DNA of 24,523 nucleotides from Schleiferiaceae bacterium (lineage in GTDB: Bacteria > Bacteroidota > Bacteroidia > Flavobacteriales > Schleiferiaceae): positions 1 through 24,523 of the forward strand of contig JAOARK010000443.1 of the NCBI GenBank assembly GCA_025210575.1, read 5' to 3'. The stretch's first letter is position 1. Every line of letters begins with the position of its first letter. The notes below the pieces were generated by a model. It was given only the letters and a program-made list of their open reading frames with translations. It made no database searches and was not told the DNA's origin. The translations under genes and the position numbers were made by a program. Shown here one piece after another: positions 1 through 7,569 of this stretch.

Positions 1-438
1 ACCATCGCTATGGCCTATATAAAAAGTAATGCAGATAAGCTTGGATTGAACCCATCTATTTTCAAGAAGTGGGATGTAAACATTCACGTTCCTGAGGGAG
101 CAACACCTAAAGATGGTCCTTCAGCTGGAGTTACTATGCTCACAGCACTTACCAGTTTATTTACACAACGTAAGGTGAAGAACAAACTGGCTATGACTGG
201 AGAGATTACTTTACGAGGCAAAGTTCTACCTGTAGGTGGCATAAAAGAAAAAATCCTAGCTGCCAAGCGCGCAGGTGTAAAAGAGATAATTCTTTGCGAA
301 GACAACCGCAAAGACATAGACGAGATTGCAGAAAAATACGTCAAGGGCTTGACTTTCCATTATGTAAAGCAAATGGAAGAAGTACTGGATATCGCTTTGC
401 TAAATCAAAAAGTAAAGAATCCAAAGAAATTAGTTTAA
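1..438 (+). CDS. lon: Lon protease, C-terminal fragment (5' end outside window)
   Basis: This is the last 145 codons of the ATP-dependent Lon serine protease, a soluble cytosolic hexamer that degrades misfolded and regulatory proteins. The reading frame is open from base 1, so the gene starts upstream. What is present is the proteolytic domain. The catalytic serine lies in the GPSAG motif (codon at 121-123) and the catalytic lysine in GGIKEK (codon at 244-246), which form the Ser-Lys dyad known from the family. The region between them holds the expected TGEITLRGKVLPVGG block. The C-terminus is short and lysine-rich, as usual. A strong hairpin terminator follows directly, so lon is the end of its transcript and is separate from porQ. 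The assignment is secure. Confidence 0.97.
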   Translation, partial: TIAMAYIKSNADKLGLNPSIFKKWDVNIHVPEGATPKDGPSAGVTMLTALTSLFTQRKVKNKLAMTGEITLRGKVLPVGGIKEKILAAKRAGVKEIILCEDNRKDIDEIAEKYVKGLTFHYVKQMEEVLDIALLNQKVKNPKKLV

Positions 439-443
439 GAATT

Positions 444-480
444 GAAAACGGGCTTTTACTCAAAGCCCGTTTTCTTTTTT
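444..480 (+). terminator. Rho-independent terminator of lon
   Basis: A perfect 13-bp stem (444-456 with 462-474, core ACGGGCTTT/AAAGCCCGT) with a 5-base loop is followed by a run of T to 480. It starts six bases after the lon stop codon. Confidence 0.92.
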
Positions 481-519
481 AAATAAAAAAACTTCTGCTG
501 CGTTAATACCCCAAAATCT

Positions 520-527
520 TAAATTTG
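520..527 (+). promoter_or_regulatory. -7 promoter element of porQ
   Basis: TAAATTTG matches the Bacteroidota -7 consensus TANNTTTG exactly. The final G is followed by only five bases (GCCGC) before the porQ ATG at 533, so the transcript would begin at or within a few bases of the start codon. No good -33 TTG is seen; CTG at 498-500 has suitable spacing (19 bp). Confidence 0.6.
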
Positions 528-532
528 GCCGC

Positions 533-1582
533 ATGCGCATAACCCTCTTTTCATTCTTCTTGTTTTTAGGATTTTTGGCTCAAGCTCAGATTGGTGGCCA
601 AAGCGCGTACCCCTTTTTAAATCTTGTTACTGCACCACGTATTGCAGGTACTGGTGGAAATGGCATTGCCAATATGGAACCTGATGCCGTTTTCGGTTTT
701 TATAACCCGGCATTGCTCACCCCTGATGTTCATGGCCGAATGTCTTTTGCCTATGCCAATATGGCTAGCGATGTGAACATGGGTGAATTCATGTATACTC
801 ATCATGTGGAGAAAGCCAAAGGAACTTTTCTAATTGGGATGAAATATTACAACTACGGGAAGTTCTTGCATACCAACACCCAAGCGCAAATTTTGGGAGA
901 CTTTACCGCTTCAGATTACTTAGCTCAAGTAGGTTATGGGTATACGCTTAATAAGAATATTGCTTTTGGTGCATCATTAAAGTTTATTAACTCAGCCTAC
1001 GAAACATACAACTCATGGGGTATTGCTGCAGATTTAGGAGCAACCTACCAAATTCCCGAAAGGCGTTTCGCAATGGCCATGGTTTTCAAAAATATTGGAT
1101 ACCAGTTTAACACCTTTGCGGGAGAGAGAGACAACCTTCCTTTTGAGGTTCAATATTCAATCAGCAACAAATTTGAGCACCTTCCTTTTCGATGGATGAT
1201 TACTTTCGAAAATCTGCAGAAATGGGATTTAACCTATAATGACCCCAATGCTCAAACGACAGATCCTATTACAGGGGAAACAACAGTGACCGAACCAGGG
1301 TTCGGAAACATGTTGATGAGACACATTGTTGTTGGTGGCGAACTTTCTCCTCACGATAATTTCAATATTCAAATAGGGTATAATTTTAGACGTAGTATGG
1401 AAATGAAGCCTGCTACGCGTCAATCATCTGCTGGCTTCACCTTTGGTTTAGGATTTAAAATTGCCAAGTTCAGAGTAAACTACGCTAATACGTACCAACA
1501 CCTGAGCAATAGAATTCACCATGTTGCTTTAACCACGAGCCTAGACCGTTGGAAAAAGAAGTCAACCCCACCTAACAACTAG
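533..1582 (+). CDS. porQ: PorQ-like type IX secretion system outer-membrane protein
   Basis: 349 residues. An N-terminal signal peptide (hydrophobic residues 4-16, likely cleavage after A18) is followed by a mature start GGQSAYPFLNLVTAPRIAGT, which matches the family pattern of PorQ/PorV-type FadL-like barrels (GG..F.FL.L..SAR..ALGG). In Porphyromonas gingivalis PorQ belongs to the PorU-PorV-PorQ-PorZ attachment complex, which removes the C-terminal sorting domain of T9SS cargo and anchors cargo on the cell surface. The rest alternates aromatic and polar stretches as expected for a beta barrel, with frequent G/N turns. cmk starts three bases after the stop, a neighbour pair I recall from other Bacteroidota. 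A T9SS cargo gene lies in the same window at 12149. The start is fixed by the signal peptide and the promoter. PorQ is preferred over PorV because of the cmk linkage. Confidence 0.87.
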   Translation: MRITLFSFFLFLGFLAQAQIGGQSAYPFLNLVTAPRIAGTGGNGIANMEPDAVFGFYNPALLTPDVHGRMSFAYANMASDVNMGEFMYTHHVEKAKGTFLIGMKYYNYGKFLHTNTQAQILGDFTASDYLAQVGYGYTLNKNIAFGASLKFINSAYETYNSWGIAADLGATYQIPERRFAMAMVFKNIGYQFNTFAGERDNLPFEVQYSISNKFEHLPFRWMITFENLQKWDLTYNDPNAQTTDPITGETTVTEPGFGNMLMRHIVVGGELSPHDNFNIQIGYNFRRSMEMKPATRQSSAGFTFGLGFKIAKFRVNYANTYQHLSNRIHHVALTTSLDRWKKKSTPPNN

Positions 1583-1585
1583 ATT

Positions 1586-2257
1586 TTGAGAAAAATTACT
1601 ATTGCCATTGATGGCTTTTCATCTACGGGTAAAAGCACTTTAGCCAAACAACTCGCCAAGGAATTAAACTATTCGTATGTTGATACAGGTGCGATGTATA
1701 GAGCGGTGGCACTGTACGCTATGAAAAACGACTTAAGCCATAAGCAACTTATCTCTTCTTTAGATCAAATTAACATCAACTTCAAATTTCTTGAAGAAAC
1801 GCAAGCGAATACCACCTTTCTCAACGGAAAGAATGTAGAACAAGAAATTCGTGGCATGGAAGTATCCAATCGCGTAAGTGAGATTGCTACCATTAGTGAA
1901 GTGAGAGCTGAACTCGTGCGTCAGCAAAAAGAAATGGGAAAGAACAAAGCTGTGGTGATGGATGGTCGAGATATAGGCACCGTTGTATTCCCAGATGCAG
2001 AGTTAAAGATATTCATGACAGCAGACCCTGAAATTCGAGCCAAGCGTAGACATGACGAACTGCTAGCCAAAGGAGATGCGCCATCTTTTGAAGAAGTATA
2101 TAATAACTTACAAAAAAGAGATAATGAAGATAGGAATAGACTAGATAGTCCGTTGCTTCAAGCTAAAGATGCCCTTGTCTTAGACAATTCTGAAATAACC
2201 CACGAACAACAGTTTGCCCAAGCACTAGATTGGGCGAAAGAAAAAATTACCGAATAA
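1586..2257 (+). CDS. cmk: Cytidylate kinase
   Basis: 223 residues, the usual size. The enzyme phosphorylates CMP and dCMP with ATP to give CDP and dCDP, in the cytosol. The P-loop GFSSTGKST is at residues 10-18, followed by the substrate-side segment YVDTGAMYRAVA and the Cmk signature VVMDGRDIGTVVFPDA. The LID region with KRRHDEL and the late RDNEDRNR segment (with arginines that bind phosphates) are intact. The start codon is TTG; there is no in-frame ATG between it and the porQ stop three bases upstream, and the P-loop position agrees with this start. Translation is therefore probably coupled to porQ. A bidirectional terminator follows at 2259-2282. Confidence 0.96.
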   Translation: MRKITIAIDGFSSTGKSTLAKQLAKELNYSYVDTGAMYRAVALYAMKNDLSHKQLISSLDQININFKFLEETQANTTFLNGKNVEQEIRGMEVSNRVSEIATISEVRAELVRQQKEMGKNKAVVMDGRDIGTVVFPDAELKIFMTADPEIRAKRRHDELLAKGDAPSFEEVYNNLQKRDNEDRNRLDSPLLQAKDALVLDNSEITHEQQFAQALDWAKEKITE

Positions 2258-2258
2258 A

Positions 2259-2286
2259 AAAAGGAGCTTTAAAGCTCCTTTTCTAT
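2259..2286. terminator. Bidirectional terminator between cmk (+) and the ACBP gene (-)
   Basis: A perfect 12+12 palindrome (2259-2270 with 2271-2282, core GGAGCTTTAAAGCTCC) begins with A-runs and ends with T-runs, so it can stop transcription from either side. It lies between two converging genes. Confidence 0.88.
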
Positions 2287-2589
2287 TTATGACGCCTTTA
2301 AATAGGCTTCTATTCTCAATCCTTGTTCTTTGAACAACTTTCTAATGAAGTTTATATAATTCTTCATAGCCTCCTCCTTGGTCATTCCCTTCATACGAGT
2401 CCATTGATCGTACTTGAATGCATTAACTACTTCTGATGAGGAATCAGGCCTTTCTCCTTTCACATCTCCTTCTGTAGCCTGTTTGTAGTAACCATATGCA
2501 AACAGCATGGTATCAGGTGCCTGTTTTGGCATATCCCTACCCGCTTTTACATAATCCCAAAACTCATTCTCTAACTCGGAGTTAGCCAT
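2287..2589 (-). CDS. Acyl-CoA-binding protein (ACBP family)
   Basis: 100 residues, close to the roughly 90-residue ACBP fold. The four-helix domain is recognisable from YGYYKQATEGDV (residues 32-43), then a proline-rich turn, KYDQWTRMKGMTKEEAM and a final NYINFIRKL helix, which carry the tyrosines and lysines that contact the acyl chain and CoA phosphate in the family. Family members bind long-chain acyl-CoA esters in the cytosol and buffer or deliver them. In this window a long-chain acyl-CoA ligase is encoded at 16753 and CDP-diacylglycerol synthase lies just upstream, so a role in phospholipid supply is plausible, though inferred. The gene seems to have its own promoter (2614-2621) and ends at a bidirectional terminator. 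Confidence 0.9.
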   Translation of the reverse strand: MANSELENEFWDYVKAGRDMPKQAPDTMLFAYGYYKQATEGDVKGERPDSSSEVVNAFKYDQWTRMKGMTKEEAMKNYINFIRKLFKEQGLRIEAYLKAS

Positions 2590-2613
2590 TTTTTTTCAAT
2601 AATTAGAATCAGA

Positions 2614-2621
2614 CAAAAATA
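2614..2621 (-). promoter_or_regulatory. -7 promoter element of the ACBP gene
   Basis: On the minus strand this reads TATTTTTG, an exact TANNTTTG. There are 24 bases between it and the ATG at 2589. No -33 TTG is seen at the right distance, so confidence is moderate. Confidence 0.45.
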
Positions 2622-2683
2622 AAAACAATGCCTTAGGTATAACGAGCATGAATAATAAATGGTTAACAACTGGTGTTAAAAAC

Positions 2684-3487
2684 TTAGGACAACAGCCACA
2701 CAACATAAACCAGTGGAGCTGCAAAAAACACACTATCTAAACGATCTAAAATTCCACCATGACCCGGAATTACATTTCCGCTGTCTTTTACTCCGGCCTT
2801 CCGCTTTAACATAGACTCAAATAAATCTCCAATGGTACCTGCAAAAGAAACGGCAGTAGCAATAATAAAAGGAAAGAACGTAGTCATTTCATGATTGATA
2901 TAAAACATTAGGTAGGAAGCTCCCACAGCGCTCAACCATCCTCCTACAAAACCTTCAATGGTCTTTTTAGGCGACAAACGCTCATACAATTTGTGCTTTC
3001 CAAGCCATTTCCCAAAAACAAAGGCCATAGTGTCATTTGTCCAAATCAAAACAAAAATGAACAACACAATATCCGTATCTGCCTTTTCTAGTTGTAACAG
3101 AGCATAAAAAGGCAAAAACAAATAAGTAGTTGCAAGAATAGAATTGGCCAAAGGATGTTGAGATTTCTTTTTTGGAGATAGAAAAACCCCAGCCATTTGC
3201 ATGAATACCAGAACACCAAAAAACAACTCAAGTCCAGAGATGGGCAAAGTCATGTCTATTGCTAAAAAATCAACGCTCAAGTAAGCATATAGAACAATCG
3301 CAACCAACCATACCAATGTATCATGAACACCACCATGCTTTTTTTGAAGAGCTATAGTTTCTTTGGTCGCCAAAAGAATAAACACTAGAAATGTGATTAG
3401 GAAAAAATAACCTCCTTTTAAACATGCAGCTGCAACCAGCGCAACATATATTGCACCAGACAATGCTCTAATTACTGTATTATTCAT
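2684..3487 (-). CDS. cdsA: Phosphatidate cytidylyltransferase (CDP-diacylglycerol synthase)
   Basis: 267 residues, about eight hydrophobic membrane segments. The enzyme makes CDP-diacylglycerol from phosphatidic acid and CTP in the inner membrane, the branch point of phospholipid synthesis. The CdsA signature is complete near the C-terminus: SMLKRKAGVKDSG (from residue 225) and PGHGGILDRLD (241-251), which hold the lysine and aspartates of the active site. The earlier block TNDTMAFVFGKWLGK and the LSPKKTIEG motif are also present. The ATG overlaps the stop of the LUD gene upstream (ATGA, 3484-3487), so the two are translationally coupled. Only 94 bp separate it from the ACBP gene; no phosphatidylserine decarboxylase gene is present there. 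Confidence 0.96.
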   Translation of the reverse strand: MNNTVIRALSGAIYVALVAAACLKGGYFFLITFLVFILLATKETIALQKKHGGVHDTLVWLVAIVLYAYLSVDFLAIDMTLPISGLELFFGVLVFMQMAGVFLSPKKKSQHPLANSILATTYLFLPFYALLQLEKADTDIVLFIFVLIWTNDTMAFVFGKWLGKHKLYERLSPKKTIEGFVGGWLSAVGASYLMFYINHEMTTFFPFIIATAVSFAGTIGDLFESMLKRKAGVKDSGNVIPGHGGILDRLDSVFFAAPLVYVVWLLS

Positions 3488-4122
3488 CCTATTTCATCTT
3501 CAAGCAACAACAGGAATAATGTGCGCTTGGCATTAGAATCATTCGAAGCCTGTTTAACAGATTCGTCTTTATGGCCTTTTAACGTAGTTAATTGTCCAGG
3601 TATGTTCTTGTTGTACTTTTTATTGATAGCCGCCATTCCTGCATGTAAGCCTTCAACTATCTGACTTGTTTTACCCAGAATGATATGCACCTCGGGCAAA
3701 TCACTCAATCGTATACTTCCCGTTTGAAGATCATCGATCATGATACCACCCATGTTCGCAATCATCGCTTCGCATGTGGAGCAAATTGCATTACTTCTTT
3801 TTGCATCAGAGCTTACTTGAGCAGAACCACCTTCTAGAATATGCTTCATCTCATCCTCGTTTGTAAAGATGTGCGCAATATTCTCTTCTACGCATATTTT
3901 AGAAATTACATCTTTGACTTCCTGTAGATTTTTACAGTACAAAAAATTACCTCCGCTTTTAGTAAAATTCTTTACAAAACGGAGGTCTAGAGGTTCTTCA
4001 ACCTTGGGGCTGTATTTCCCTTCTACCTTATTTTCGGCAGGTTTTTTGGGTGGACTAGGATTGCCCGTAATTATGTTAATCAGCTTGCCAAACAAGCTTT
4101 CCTTTTCCTGACCTTGCCCCAT
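3484..4122 (-). CDS. LUD-domain (LutC/YkgG-like) protein of unknown role
   Basis: 212 residues. Residues about 55-212 resemble the LUD domain of LutB/LutC lactate-utilization proteins, with the helix-strand segment CEAMIANMGGIMIDD (residues 117-131) followed by GSIRLSDLPEVHIILG and IVEGLHAGM, a pattern known from flavobacterial LUD proteins. The first 50 residues are a charged, proline- and lysine-rich linker with no signal peptide. No lutA or lutB partner lies nearby, so a lactate role is not supported. Instead the gene is sandwiched between ftsH and cdsA and overlaps cdsA by four bases. Cysteines occur at 63, 77, 114 and 117, the last two as CSTC. The biochemical function is not known to me. 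The fold call is fairly sure, the role is open. Confidence 0.78.
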   Translation of the reverse strand: MGQGQEKESLFGKLINIITGNPSPPKKPAENKVEGKYSPKVEEPLDLRFVKNFTKSGGNFLYCKNLQEVKDVISKICVEENIAHIFTNEDEMKHILEGGSAQVSSDAKRSNAICSTCEAMIANMGGIMIDDLQTGSIRLSDLPEVHIILGKTSQIVEGLHAGMAAINKKYNKNIPGQLTTLKGHKDESVKQASNDSNAKRTLFLLLLEDEIG

Positions 4123-4157
4123 ATGTTGGGATGTAATTTTTTATTCCGGATGAGTTC

Positions 4158-4165
4158 CAAAAATA
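4158..4165 (-). promoter_or_regulatory. Possible internal -7 element before the LUD gene
   Basis: The minus strand reads TATTTTTG, an exact TANNTTTG, in the 60-bp gap between ftsH and the LUD gene, 35 bases before the ATG. The region is A/T-rich, so chance is possible; no -33 TTG is seen. Confidence 0.3.
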
Positions 4166-4182
4166 TAAAAATTACAACACGC

Positions 4183-6351
4183 TTAGCTCTCTTTACTATA
4201 GCTCTTTGAGGCTTCTTTATTGTACGATTTTTCTTCCTTATTAGATGATTCAGATCCGCCTTCTTCAAGAGACTCATTCTCAGCGCCTGACTTATTTTCA
4301 ATGGAATATTCAGCAACAGTATCCTCAGTCTCATCAGCCAAATCCTCGATAATATGAGCGTCATCCCACTGTCGTTTACCGTAAATTTTCTCAAGATTTT
4401 CTTTAAAGATCACCTCTTTGTCTAACAAGTATTCAGCAAGTTCTTCTAACTTATTCTTGTTTTCTCTTAAGATATCTAAAGCACGCTGATATTGCTTTTC
4501 AATAATTTCATGAATCTCTTTATCGATAACCTCAGCCGTTTTCTCACTGTAGGGTTTATCGAAATTGTATTCTTGCTGACCAGAAGAATCATAATAAGTA
4601 ATGTTTCCAAGCTTGTCATTCAAACCATAAATGGTCACCATGGCACGCGCTTGTTTAGTTACTTTTTCAAGGTCACTTAATGCTCCTGTAGAAATCTCTC
4701 CAAACATGATTTCCTCTGCGGCTCTACCTCCTAAAGCAGCACACATCTCATCTAACAATTGGTTTGTTGTGGTAATCTGTCTTTCTTCTGGAAGGTACCA
4801 AGCCGCACCTAAAGATCTTCCTCTTGGAACGATAGTTACCTTAACCAAAGGCGATGCATGCTCTAATAACCAACTTACTGTAGCGTGACCTGCTTCATGA
4901 TAAGCTATGGTTTTCTTTTCTTTTGGAGATATGATCTTACTTTTCTTCTCTAATCCACCAATAATTCTATCAATAGCATCTAAGAAGTCTTGTTTATTTA
5001 CAGCCGTATGGTTTTTACGTGCAGCAATCAATGCAGCTTCGTTACATACGTTAGCAATGTCTGCACCACTAAAACCAGGTGTTTGTCTTGCCAAGAAATC
5101 AAAATCTAATTCTCCTTCAATCTTCTTATCCTTTGTATGAACTTTAAAGATTGCTTTACGCTCTTTCACTTCAGGAAGATCTACATATATAGTGCGATCA
5201 AAACGACCTGGACGCAACAATGCTCTATCTAAGATGTCTGCACGGTTAGTAGCAGCCATAAGAATTACATGTTGGTTGGTTCCAAAACCATCCATCTCGG
5301 TAAGTAAGGCATTCAATGTATTTTCACGTTCATCGTTTCCTCCTGAGAAGTTGCTCTTACCACGCGCTCTACCAATAGCATCGATCTCATCAATAAAAAT
5401 GATACACGGAGATTTCTCTTTGGCTTGCTTGAAAAGATCACGAACTCTACTTGCTCCTACCCCAACAAACATTTCTACGAAATCTGAACCCGAAAGAGAG
5501 AAAAACGGAACTTTCGCCTCACCGGCAACCGCTTTTGCTAACAATGTTTTACCTGTACCAGGTGAACCTGAAAGTAAAACACCACGAGGAATCTTTGCTC
5601 CTAATTTGGTATACTTCTCAGGACTCTTTAAAAAGTCAACAATTTCGTTGATCTCTTCTTTTGCTTCTTCAAGACCAGCTACATCCTTAAAAGTTACACG
5701 CACTTTACTTTCCTTATCGTAAACCTGAGCTTTAGATTTTCCTATATTGAATATCTGACCTCCTGGACCTCCTGCTCCACCACTCATTCTTCGCATGATG
5801 AACAGCCATAAAGCAATAAACAAAAATACAGGTAGAACCCATGCTAATATTTCACCCAAATAGTTATGCTGTTCGGTATAAACAATAGAATCATCTATAC
5901 GTCCATTGTTTTCAGCCAATTCTGGATTAGACTCATAAAAACGATCAAAGGCATCTTGAAGAGCTTCACGTGGCATTTCGAACTGATAATGCGGTCCTTT
6001 GTTTTTCGCTTCAGTGAACTTCGTTTTGGCTACTTCTTCGTACTCCTCTTTGTCTAAAGCTTCTTCTGAAAGGTAGATACGAACTATTTTGTCATTCACT
6101 ACTTCAAGGTGATCAACATCATTCGCTACTAACATTTCCTTTAGATCAGAAAACCCTTTCTTCTCAGAAGCTACAGGTGAACTACCTACATAATTGAGCA
6201 CTAGAAATGCCACAAAAATGAGCGCATAAATCCAATAAAAATTGAATTTAGGCTTGCCACCTTTCTTAGGTGCATTCTTGTTACCCCCTCCGCCAAACTG
6301 TTGCTTAAGCTTGTCTATTTGGCTTTTGTTATCTTTTTTATTTTGTTCCAT
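4183..6351 (-). CDS. ftsH: ATP-dependent zinc metalloprotease FtsH
   Basis: 722 residues. FtsH is a hexameric inner-membrane AAA+ protease that extracts and degrades membrane and short-lived cytosolic proteins. Order of parts: basic Gly/Asn/Lys-rich N-terminus (1-35), TM1 about 36-56, periplasmic domain to about 165, TM2 about 166-185, Gly-rich linker, AAA domain with Walker A GSPGTGKT (262-269), the pore segment MFVGVGA (294-300), Walker B IIFIDEID (317-324), SRH region with ATNR and RPGRFDR, then the zinc protease domain with HEAGH (485-489). The periplasmic part is somewhat large, as in other Bacteroidota. The last 40 residues are a low-complexity tail rich in Ser, Glu, Lys, Asn and Tyr. 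rsfS lies 10 bp upstream in the same operon. Identification is secure. Confidence 0.98.
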   Translation of the reverse strand: MEQNKKDNKSQIDKLKQQFGGGGNKNAPKKGGKPKFNFYWIYALIFVAFLVLNYVGSSPVASEKKGFSDLKEMLVANDVDHLEVVNDKIVRIYLSEEALDKEEYEEVAKTKFTEAKNKGPHYQFEMPREALQDAFDRFYESNPELAENNGRIDDSIVYTEQHNYLGEILAWVLPVFLFIALWLFIMRRMSGGAGGPGGQIFNIGKSKAQVYDKESKVRVTFKDVAGLEEAKEEINEIVDFLKSPEKYTKLGAKIPRGVLLSGSPGTGKTLLAKAVAGEAKVPFFSLSGSDFVEMFVGVGASRVRDLFKQAKEKSPCIIFIDEIDAIGRARGKSNFSGGNDERENTLNALLTEMDGFGTNQHVILMAATNRADILDRALLRPGRFDRTIYVDLPEVKERKAIFKVHTKDKKIEGELDFDFLARQTPGFSGADIANVCNEAALIAARKNHTAVNKQDFLDAIDRIIGGLEKKSKIISPKEKKTIAYHEAGHATVSWLLEHASPLVKVTIVPRGRSLGAAWYLPEERQITTTNQLLDEMCAALGGRAAEEIMFGEISTGALSDLEKVTKQARAMVTIYGLNDKLGNITYYDSSGQQEYNFDKPYSEKTAEVIDKEIHEIIEKQYQRALDILRENKNKLEELAEYLLDKEVIFKENLEKIYGKRQWDDAHIIEDLADETEDTVAEYSIENKSGAENESLEEGGSESSNKEEKSYNKEASKSYSKES

Positions 6352-6361
6352 TTGTAATGTC

Positions 6362-6730
6362 TTAGTTTTCTATTGTAGTGATTTCAGCGTCACCCCACAT
6401 TCCTTCAATGTCGTAGAATTCGCGAACGTCATGTTGAAAAACATGAACAACCGTATTAACGTAATCCATCAAAATCCAAGAAGCTTGATCTGCTCCTTCA
6501 ACATGCCAAGGCTTATCATTTAAATTTTCACGAACCGACTTTTCAATAGAGTTTTGAATTGCCGAAACATGGGTGTTAGATGTCCCTTCGCAGATCACAA
6601 AAAAATCACATACCGAATTATCTAAAGAACGTAAATCAAGCACCTTTATGTCAACGCCCTTTACGTCTGTAATACCTTCTATTATTGTGGAAACTAATGG
6701 AGTTATTTTATCTATTTGAGTTTGACTCAT
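6362..6730 (-). CDS. rsfS: Ribosomal silencing factor RsfS
   Basis: 122 residues, typical for RsfS (Iojap/DUF143 family). It binds ribosomal protein uL14 on the large subunit and blocks joining with the small subunit when nutrients run low. Family marks: DIKVLDLRSLDNSVCDFFVICEGTS split as the VLDLR and CDFFVIC.GTS blocks, then KPWHVEGADQASWILMDY and VVHVF...REFYDIEGMW, all in order. It is the first gene of the minus-strand operon that continues into ftsH 10 bp downstream, with a promoter at 6755-6788 and a leader of about 18 nt. Opposite is birA, with 62 bp between the two start codons. Confidence 0.95.
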   Translation of the reverse strand: MSQTQIDKITPLVSTIIEGITDVKGVDIKVLDLRSLDNSVCDFFVICEGTSNTHVSAIQNSIEKSVRENLNDKPWHVEGADQASWILMDYVNTVVHVFQHDVREFYDIEGMWGDAEITTIEN

Positions 6731-6754
6731 GAAATCCGTTTACATTTAACTTTT

Positions 6755-6788
6755 CAAATCTACGCATACAAAGCAAAGCAGATGCCAA
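6755..6788 (-). promoter_or_regulatory. Promoter of the rsfS-ftsH-LUD-cdsA operon
   Basis: The minus strand has TTG (6786-6788), a 23-bp spacer, then TAGATTTG (6755-6762), which fits the flavobacterial pattern TTG-N17-23-TANNTTTG. It is the only promoter in the window with both elements. The -33 element is only four bases from the divergent birA start codon at 6793. Confidence 0.65.
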
Positions 6789-6792
6789 GAAT

Positions 6793-7569
6793 ATGAAGAT
6801 TTTAAACGATGACCCTATTGATTCTTGGGTAAGCAATGGCCTGTATGCACTGCTATATAAGGTTTTAGACTCTACAAACGTCAAGGCTTTACATCTCATG
6901 GCAGAAAATAAAATTGCTGGTCCAACTGCCATTATATCGGAAAGCCAGACTCAAGGCCGTGGTCAATTGCAGACAAAATGGCACTCAAGCCCAAATCTCA
7001 ACCTGACATTCACATTAGCCTTACCTAAGTTGTCGGTTGCCGTAAATGATCAATTCAAACTCAATAAGGCAGTTTGCTTAGCCATATTACAGAGCTTAGA
7101 TGAATACACCTCAGAACTAAAAATAAAATGGCCAAATGACATTTACTGGGAACAAAAAAAACTTGCAGGGGTTTTGATTGAAAATCAGATTCAAGGGGCT
7201 AATATCAAAAGGTCGGTAATTGGAATTGGTTTAAATGTAAATGAAAAAGTTTGGGCTGCCGATATACCAAATCCTGTTTCACTTTCGCAAATAACTGGAC
7301 AAGAAATTGATCTTAATTCTTTTAGACAAAAGTTTATCGGAAAGTTTTATGCTGCCTTCAATTTCTTCATGAAACAAGGAATGCACTCTATTGATCAGCT
7401 TTACTCTGCCCAAATGCTGAGGATAAATGAATGGGGGAAATTCTTTGCAGAGAACCTAGAATTTGATGGTAAGATCATCGGTACTGACAACAGCGGTAAC
7501 CTTTTGGTCGAAAACAAAAACGGGATAGTGAATCACTACCACTTGAAGTCTATCAAATTCGTATTCTAG
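6793..7569 (+). CDS. birA: Biotin--[acetyl-CoA-carboxylase] ligase, catalytic form without DNA-binding domain
   Basis: 258 residues. The enzyme activates biotin to biotinyl-AMP and attaches it to the carrier lysine of biotin-dependent carboxylases. Motifs: DSTN (26-29), the biotin/ATP loop GRGQLQ (55-60), KWPNDIYW (112-119), KLAGVLIE (123-130) and GIGLNVN (144-150). There is no N-terminal helix-turn-helix, so unlike Escherichia coli BirA it should not act as a repressor. A small C-terminal SH3-like domain follows from about residue 210. The stop codon overlaps, in opposite orientation, that of the SRPBCC gene. Divergent from rsfS; I could not find a convincing promoter of its own. Confidence 0.95.
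   Translation: MKILNDDPIDSWVSNGLYALLYKVLDSTNVKALHLMAENKIAGPTAIISESQTQGRGQLQTKWHSSPNLNLTFTLALPKLSVAVNDQFKLNKAVCLAILQSLDEYTSELKIKWPNDIYWEQKKLAGVLIENQIQGANIKRSVIGIGLNVNEKVWAADIPNPVSLSQITGQEIDLNSFRQKFIGKFYAAFNFFMKQGMHSIDQLYSAQMLRINEWGKFFAENLEFDGKIIGTDNSGNLLVENKNGIVNHYHLKSIKFVF

Noticed and set aside
3484..4122. Lactate utilization (LutC) function for the LUD gene
   Set aside because: No lutA or lutB nearby and the gene is coupled to cdsA; only the fold is supported.
4080..4394. 104-codon minus-strand frame across the ftsH/LUD junction
   Set aside because: It is a +1/+2 shadow of the ftsH 3' end, with a basic, low-complexity translation and no homology I can see.
5192..5722. 176-codon plus-strand open frame inside ftsH
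   Set aside because: It is antisense to the AAA domain of ftsH, and its translation has no recognisable domain; the ftsH frame carries all the motifs.
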